A program made the position numbers and the translations under genes. A DNA stretch of 10,809 nucleotides from Flavobacteriaceae bacterium (GTDB taxonomy: Bacteria > Bacteroidota > Bacteroidia > Flavobacteriales > Flavobacteriaceae), in assembly GCA_013003145.1 (NCBI GenBank), contig JABDLH010000300.1:1-10809 (forward strand), written 5' to 3'. The notes under the pieces were generated by a model. It was not told the origin of the DNA. It was given only the letters and a program-made list of their open reading frames with translations, and did no database searches. The first letter of the stretch is position 1. Each line of letters starts with the position of its first letter. Shown here one piece after another: positions 6,402 through 10,809 of this stretch.

Positions 6402-7358
6402 TTACAACTGGAATTGCATTCCTTCCCTGCTGATATTGAAGCCAAGTTCTTGTAGTTCGCGACTTGCTTTACTGCTGGCCGATAACAATGGGTTGGTGTG
6501 ATTAAAATGAATGAAATATATCTTCTTGCGATCCTCATCTTTAAGTTCACTGAATTGCTCTATACTTTCAACGACAAAAGGATGGGGGATCTCTTCCATG
6601 GAACGTGATGGAAGTTCTGAACCGTCATAGAAGGTGGCGTCCAGGAAGGCGAGATCTACCTTTTTTATCCATGCAGAAATATCCTGTTCCCAGCGGGACC
6701 ATTTATCGATATCCGGAATAAATAAAGCAGTTCTTACCTTACCCTTGATCAGGTACCCGACCGTCTCGGAATATTCGTCCCTATGGGGCACATTCAACGG
6801 TTGAACACTAAGTACATCAGACAATTTAATTTCTTCATCTTCCCGGATTTCTGAGAGGCTGATGTTCCCGTAGTTAATAAGCTGGTCCCATGGGCCATTT
6901 TCATTTAGAAAAGCCTGCATTCGCGGCATGGTGTACACCGTGACGGCTTTACTACTGGCCGCTTCTTTTCCCAGGTACATCAAGCCGCTGTAGTGCCCTA
7001 TATGGGCGTGTGTGAGAAATATCCCGTCGGGCTGCGCATTTGAATTTCCTGCTTCCTGCTGTAATATTTTCAGTTGATCCCCTATATCCGGAGTCGCCTC
7101 GAATAAATAGGAAGTACGCTGTGTAGCATCGATGACTCCAAGGGAAACAACTTTCTCATGTTTTGATGGATCGTTCCACCTGCTGCTGCAACAACTTTTA
7201 TCACAACCGATCTGCGGGGCTCCTGCATCCTGGGCCGTTCCAAGGATATAGAGTTGAACGCCTTTATTTTCATTTTCGGGAGTAGTCTGCTGCTGCCCAC
7301 AACTGAGTAATAGAATAAAATAGCAACAGCTACGGAAAAGGATATTGAGTTTTTCCAT
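6402..7358 (-). CDS. PqqB-like metallo-beta-lactamase-fold lipoprotein
   Basis: A predicted metal-dependent hydrolase of 318 residues. The ATG at 7358 gives a lipoprotein signal, MEKLNILFRS followed by a hydrophobic run ending in LLLSC, with lipidation expected at Cys20; a GTG at 7403 would add 15 polar residues and spoil it. The mature part opens with LGTAQDAGAPQIGC (39-52) and a Cys cluster (Cys52, Cys56, Cys57), closely like the start of PqqB-type proteins. Metal motifs are THAHIGH (His117, His119, His122), VPHRDEY (His192), FIPDIDKW (Asp216), FLDATFYD and HFNHTNP (His287). The usual HxHxDH has Gly in place of Asp, so the second metal site may differ. No PQQ biosynthesis genes are in the window. 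It begins 50 bases after the protease stop and runs into the fructosamine-kinase gene. The substrate is unknown. Confidence 0.88.
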   Translation of the reverse strand: MEKLNILFRSCCYFILLLSCGQQQTTPENENKGVQLYILGTAQDAGAPQIGCDKSCCSSRWNDPSKHEKVVSLGVIDATQRTSYLFEATPDIGDQLKILQQEAGNSNAQPDGIFLTHAHIGHYSGLMYLGKEAASSKAVTVYTMPRMQAFLNENGPWDQLINYGNISLSEIREDEEIKLSDVLSVQPLNVPHRDEYSETVGYLIKGKVRTALFIPDIDKWSRWEQDISAWIKKVDLAFLDATFYDGSELPSRSMEEIPHPFVVESIEQFSELKDEDRKKIYFIHFNHTNPLLSASSKASRELQELGFNISREGMQFQL

Positions 7359-7408
7359 AAGATGTGATTTTTCTACCGCAACTGTGTTTACAGGCTTGGA
7401 CACCCATT

Positions 7409-9037
7409 TTAATTTAGGATACCGGCGTAGCGGGACTTATCGGATAACAATTCCCTGGAGGCCTGTATGGCATTATCGTTTTCCAGGTAATAATCATATA
7501 GTCCTTCCCTGTAGAAATAGCGTTTCAGGATCTCATCTTCGAGATTTTTCTCTAATTCTTCCCGGTAGGTATCCAGGGAGGATAGCTTTTCTTTTTCAAT
7601 CTCTGCCAATAGTTGCTGGTAACGTGTATTCATCCCTGCTCCTAGGGCATCCGATCTCGGGTTACTGATCGCTTCTTTCAGTGCCTTTTCAACAGGTGTT
7701 TCAAATTCCAGCCCACGTTGGGAGACAAAACTTTTAAAAGCCTGGTAATCTTTATCCTGGAAATTGAATTGTGAAAGATCATCCATGGGATTCTGGTAAT
7801 GATACTGGGTGGCAAAATCAAAGACGAGCAGGTTGGCCATGAGGGCTTTGGTGAAATCATTGGATTTTAAAGCGGTAATTTCCAGGTCGGGCATCACTCC
7901 GCCACCGTCCTGTACCTTCCTTCCATTCCTGGTCTTAAAATCCCTGAACTGGGTATTACGCACAGCATTTCCTTGGTCATCCCTGTTCCAGTAATCAAGA
8001 GATTGAATACATCTCCCCGATGGGGTATAATAACGAGAAATGGTTACCTTGAGCTGGGTGCCGTAGGTTAATTTAAGAGGGCGTTGTACCAAGCCCTTTC
8101 CAAAGCTCCTTGCCCCGACAACCACAGCCCTGTCCAGGTCTTGCAATCCCCCTGAAACAATTTCACTGGCAGAAGCACTGCTACCGTCAATAAGAACCAC
8201 CAATGGGATCTCTGCATCCAGCGGTTGGTTCTTGGTCTTGTATTCCCTGTTAAATTTAGACACCTTGGACTTAGTGGTCACGATGAGTTCGCCTTTTGGT
8301 ACAAACAGGTTACAAACAGCGATGGCTTCAGATAATAATCCCCCGGGATTTCCTCTTAAGTCGAGTATTAGCCTCTTTGCCCCCCGGCCCTTGAGATCAT
8401 TAATTGCTGATTTGGTCTGGACACTGGCTTTTTCATTAAACCTGGATAAGACAACATAACCCGTTTCCGGATCCACCATATTGTAGTAGGGTACAGCGTC
8501 AATATCTATTCCTGCTCTTTCCAGGGTTGTTGTATTTGTTTTTCCCTGTCTTAGGTAGGTAATGTCTACTTCTGTATTCTTTGCTCCTTTAAGGAGTTCG
8601 CTGGCCCCATCTTTATATTCTGCGATACTAATATCGCCGATTTTCAGAATTTCGTCCCCGGCTTTCAGTCCCGCTTTATCGGCCGGGTAGCCCTTGTAAG
8701 GTTCAATGATCAGTAATCGGTTATCGTAAGAGCGGACCAAGGCACCAATACCCGAATATTCCCCGGAATTATTAATGCGATAGGCTTCTACATCCTGTTC
8801 ATTAAGGAATTTGGTGTATGGATCCAGGTCATCGAGCATATTTTTGATGGCAGTATCCATTAATTCGGCCGGGTTGGTTTCGTCCACATAGTTCATGTTC
8901 AGTTCTTTGAACAGGGTAGTGAAGATCTCAATCTGTTTTGCGATCTCGAAAAAATCGCCTTTAAAACTACTACCTGCCACCAGGATCACCAGGGCGAATA
9001 CCGGTATCAGGATCTTTTTACTCATTATCTTTTTCAT
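7409..9037 (-). CDS. S41-family C-terminal processing protease with PDZ domain
   Basis: A periplasmic serine protease of the CtpA/Tsp type that trims or degrades envelope proteins from the C-terminus. The 542 residues show an N-terminal membrane or signal segment (8-24), a helical region (30-85), a PDZ domain (about 86-165, EYSGIGALVR and AGLKAGDEILKIGD), and the S41 catalytic domain (about 185-385). DLRGNPGG (226-233) precedes SSASASE, where by spacing to known members the nucleophile is Ser289, the general base is Lys314 in SFGKGLVQ, and Gln318 assists. A further C-terminal region (about 390-542), helical and charged, follows. Its start overlaps the end of rnpA by 20 bases; Met5 at 9025 would reduce the overlap to 8. 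The overlap implies translational coupling with rnpA. Confidence 0.94.
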   Translation of the reverse strand: MKKIMSKKILIPVFALVILVAGSSFKGDFFEIAKQIEIFTTLFKELNMNYVDETNPAELMDTAIKNMLDDLDPYTKFLNEQDVEAYRINNSGEYSGIGALVRSYDNRLLIIEPYKGYPADKAGLKAGDEILKIGDISIAEYKDGASELLKGAKNTEVDITYLRQGKTNTTTLERAGIDIDAVPYYNMVDPETGYVVLSRFNEKASVQTKSAINDLKGRGAKRLILDLRGNPGGLLSEAIAVCNLFVPKGELIVTTKSKVSKFNREYKTKNQPLDAEIPLVVLIDGSSASASEIVSGGLQDLDRAVVVGARSFGKGLVQRPLKLTYGTQLKVTISRYYTPSGRCIQSLDYWNRDDQGNAVRNTQFRDFKTRNGRKVQDGGGVMPDLEITALKSNDFTKALMANLLVFDFATQYHYQNPMDDLSQFNFQDKDYQAFKSFVSQRGLEFETPVEKALKEAISNPRSDALGAGMNTRYQQLLAEIEKEKLSSLDTYREELEKNLEDEILKRYFYREGLYDYYLENDNAIQASRELLSDKSRYAGILN

Positions 9038-9404
9038 CTCGTTTCGCTAAAAATTTATCGATAAGCAAGCGCATGGACCGGTCCATATCGGCCTGGCTGG
9101 GGATTTCCTTTCCAAGGTAAATAAATAGAAACGCAAAAGTTTGCTCACTGTTGTTAAAAATAAGGGACTTATGCTTCCGGTAACTTTCACGCATTAATCT
9201 TTTTACACGGTTTCGGTCTACCGCATTTTTGAACTTTCGCTTGGATACCGTTACGCCCGCCTGCACTAAAACCTCGTTAGGCAGAGGGATTTCCAAGTAC
9301 TGCAGCCGTAGCGGGAATACCGTTAAGTGGCTACCTTCTTCAAAGAGTCGGCTAATAAGCGTGGCACTTTTCAGCTTTTCGTGCCTTGGGAAGCGTTGAG
9401 ACAT
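9018..9404 (-). CDS. rnpA: Ribonuclease P protein component
   Basis: The small basic protein subunit that helps RNase P RNA bind pre-tRNA and cut the 5' leader. Starting at the ATG at 9404 gives 128 residues, beginning MSQRFPRHEKLKS, a typical opening for the family. The frame could be extended to a TTG at 9437, but the added residues are unlike family members and the -7-like box at 9412-9419 lies within that extension. The signature is KFKNAVDRNRVKRLMRE (about 67-83 in this numbering), the conserved RNR motif that contacts RNA. VSKRKFKNA and the preceding strand LRLQYLE fit the known fold. rpmH, which sits directly upstream of rnpA in many bacteria, is absent; a divergent gene occupies that side. 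It overlaps the start of the S41 protease by 20 bases. Confidence 0.95.
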   Translation of the reverse strand: MSQRFPRHEKLKSATLISRLFEEGSHLTVFPLRLQYLEIPLPNEVLVQAGVTVSKRKFKNAVDRNRVKRLMRESYRKHKSLIFNNSEQTFAFLFIYLGKEIPSQADMDRSMRLLIDKFLAKRDEKDNE

Positions 9405-9411
9405 ATCAGCA

Positions 9412-9419
9412 CAAAAATA
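9412..9419 (-). promoter_or_regulatory. -7 box TATTTTTG ahead of rnpA
   Basis: It is an exact TAnnTTTG match on the minus strand, ending 7 bases before the rnpA ATG. A TTG at 9437-9435 lies 15 bases upstream, shorter than the usual spacing. If active, transcription would begin at or within a few bases of the start codon, giving a nearly leaderless message for the rnpA unit. Confidence 0.4.
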
Positions 9420-9530
9420 GGAATTAAAACGCGGCAAGGCCTGCTGATGATATTAATCATAGGAGCATTGCGGCCTGCATTATAATTTGAACCGATATTC
9501 TGTTTTGAAAACACTTTAAAAACGGTAAAC

Positions 9531-10730
9531 ATGGGAGTAGCAAATGTAAAAGCATTGGAAAAAGGACAGGATCAGCTGTCCTACCTCCACAGGCTGTTGG
9601 ATGATATCAAGGCCCTGGAGATGATGTTAGAGAAAGACCTGATTGAAAAAGTTCCGATCAGAATCGGGGCAGAGCAGGAATTCTGCCTGGTCAGTGATCA
9701 TTGGGAGCCATCGGACAAGGCTCTGGAAGTTCTGAAGACCGTTGATGATCATCATTTTACATCGGAGCTGGCCTTATTCAACCTGGAGATCAACCTGGAT
9801 CCCCTTGAACTGAAAGGAAATTGTTTTTCCAAAATGGCCGAACAATTGCAAACCTTGCTGGCTAAAGCAAACAAAGCAGCTTCTGAACATGGAGACCGGG
9901 TGTTGTTGACAGGGATATTGCCTACCCTGAGCCGTAAACATATGGACCTACGGTATATGACGCCTATAGACCGCTACCTGTTACTCAATAAAAAAGTTCA
10001 GGAGGTCCGGAAAGATGCAATAGAACTCCATATAAAAGGTGTAGATGAATTGAACCTGCATCACGATTCTATTATGTACGAAGGATGTAATACCAGTTTC
10101 CAGGCGCACCTGCAGATCAACCCGGATGATTTTAAGAACACCTATAACTGGGCCCAGGCCATAGCCGGCCCGGTACTCGCTATCTGCACCAATTCACCCA
10201 TACTGATGGGGAAAGAACTATGGGAAGAAAGCAGGATTGCCCTGTTTACTCAAAGCGTGGATACCAGGGCCAGTACCTTTTTACTGAACGAACGAGAATC
10301 CAGGGTAGGTTTCGGAAATGCCTGGTCTACGGGTACTGCCGCAGATTTTTATAAAGATTCGATCGTAAGGTTCAGGAGCCTGCTCAATACCCTTTCCGAT
10401 AAGAATACAAGCACCTCCAAAGTAGAAGAGGGTGAAATGCCCTCCTTGGATGCTCTTAACCTTCATAATAGCACCGTATATAAATGGAACCGCTTGTGCT
10501 ACGGGGTAGCCGATGGGAAAGCACACCTGAGGATAGAGAACCGATACATGCCCGCCGGACCAAGTGTAGATGATGAGATCGCTAATATGATGTTGTGGGT
10601 TGGCCTGATGAACGGGCGTCCTAAGCACCTGGAAGCCATAGATGAGAAAATGGATTTCAGGGATGCCAAAAGTAATTTCTTCAATGCGGCCCGTTATGGA
10701 ATGGCCAGCCAGTTCTATTGGGAAGGCTAA
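9531..10730 (+). CDS. Glutamate-cysteine-ligase (GCS2)-like protein, apparently cut short by an in-frame stop
   Basis: A cytoplasmic protein of the carboxylate-amine ligase / glutamate-cysteine ligase type; the exact substrate of this subfamily is unknown to me. The 399 residues hold an N-terminal helical part (1-40), GAEQEFCLV (46-54) with the family's metal/ATP glutamates, FNLEINLDPLEL (83-94), LLTGILPTL (125-133), CNTSFQAHLQI (186-196), a TNSPILMGKELW segment (220-231) and RIENRYMPAGP (334-344). I recall Bacteroidota relatives that are longer, some carrying CBS domains after this region. The end MASQFYWEG-stop falls inside a segment that continues in those relatives, and the frame stays open after the TAA to the window edge, so the visible protein is probably a truncated form or the TAA is an error. 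The gene is divergent from rnpA, with 126 bases between the two starts. The ATG at 9531 fits the family start. Confidence 0.85.
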   Translation: MGVANVKALEKGQDQLSYLHRLLDDIKALEMMLEKDLIEKVPIRIGAEQEFCLVSDHWEPSDKALEVLKTVDDHHFTSELALFNLEINLDPLELKGNCFSKMAEQLQTLLAKANKAASEHGDRVLLTGILPTLSRKHMDLRYMTPIDRYLLLNKKVQEVRKDAIELHIKGVDELNLHHDSIMYEGCNTSFQAHLQINPDDFKNTYNWAQAIAGPVLAICTNSPILMGKELWEESRIALFTQSVDTRASTFLLNERESRVGFGNAWSTGTAADFYKDSIVRFRSLLNTLSDKNTSTSKVEEGEMPSLDALNLHNSTVYKWNRLCYGVADGKAHLRIENRYMPAGPSVDDEIANMMLWVGLMNGRPKHLEAIDEKMDFRDAKSNFFNAARYGMASQFYWEG

Positions 10731-10809
10731 CGGATATCCAGTAAAGACCTCCTATCCGATGTTTTACTTCCTATGGCCTTCAGGGGATTATACCGTATGA
10801 AAGTAAGCC
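10731..10809 (+). pseudogene. In-frame continuation of the GCS2-like gene beyond its TAA stop, partial
   Basis: Directly after the TAA (10728-10730) the same frame stays open for 26 codons to the window end. It begins RISSKDLLSDVLLP and goes on MAFRGLYRM, an amphipathic helix whose LLP-x-A-x-x-GL pattern resembles what I recall following the corresponding point in longer homologues. A single base change (AAA to TAA, Lys to stop) would explain the break. No start codon or ribosome binding site suggests an independent gene here. The alternative is ordinary 3' non-coding DNA that is open by chance, since 26 codons is short. Confidence 0.5.

Noticed and set aside
7359..7403. Upstream GTG start for the MBL lipoprotein
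   Set aside because: It would place 15 polar residues ahead of a textbook lipoprotein signal peptide that begins at the ATG at 7358.
9481..9530. Possible promoter (TATAATTTG and TTTTG words) ahead of the GCS2-like gene
   Set aside because: Neither word fits TAnnTTTG with a TTG at an acceptable distance, so no specific box can be supported.
10281..10684. Minus-strand frames opposite the end of the GCS2-like gene
   Set aside because: They mirror the plus-strand coding frame and lack any domain or initiation signal.

Overview
The window looks like a chromosomal housekeeping region of a member of the Bacteroidota, most likely family Flavobacteriaceae. This is an inference. It rests on the protein repertoire: a head-GIN/DUF2807 secreted protein, a PqqB-like lipoprotein, an RNase R without a basic tail, and a GCS2-like protein of a type I recall from this group. 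It also rests on starts without Shine-Dalgarno sequences and on several TAnnTTTG-type -7 boxes. There are no tRNAs, rRNAs, CRISPR arrays, insertion sequences or phage genes.

Layout. At the left end (1-239, minus) is the N-terminal part of a secreted head-GIN protein, followed upstream by rnr (304-2490, minus; RNase R). A 628-base AT-rich non-coding stretch (2491-3118) separates rnr from the divergent plus-strand group rpiB (3119-3550), a zinc-type CDF transporter (3608-4534) and an ElaA-like GNAT acetyltransferase (4538-4981). A strong hairpin with a T tract at 4969-5001 terminates the converging minus-strand group. That group reads, from upstream to downstream: rnpA (9404-9018), an S41 C-terminal processing protease (9037-7409), a PqqB-like metallo-beta-lactamase-fold lipoprotein (7358-6402), a fructosamine-kinase-family protein (6398-5538) and a small conserved-looking protein of unknown function (5402-5028), which probably has its own promoter. 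Divergent from rnpA is a glutamate-cysteine-ligase-like protein (9531-10730, plus). Its frame carries a TAA stop but then stays open to the window end.

How the genes fit together. rnr and rnpA are RNA-processing functions, and rpiB is a pentose phosphate enzyme. The compact rnpA-to-fructosamine-kinase cluster (a 20-base overlap, then gaps of about 50 and 3 bases) looks like one transcription unit joining tRNA 5' maturation, envelope proteolysis, a periplasm-facing metallohydrolase and deglycation or small-molecule phosphorylation. A shared pathway is not evident.

The two most notable observations are as follows. First, the rnr-rpiB spacer holds an iterated ACCGC motif (five exact copies plus one variant) interleaved with three TATGAAC copies and several palindromes; it could be a regulatory region or a DNA-binding locus such as an origin. 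Second, the GCS2-like gene has an in-frame TAA with apparently coding sequence beyond it, which suggests a nonsense mutation or a sequencing error. No clearly new multi-gene system is visible.
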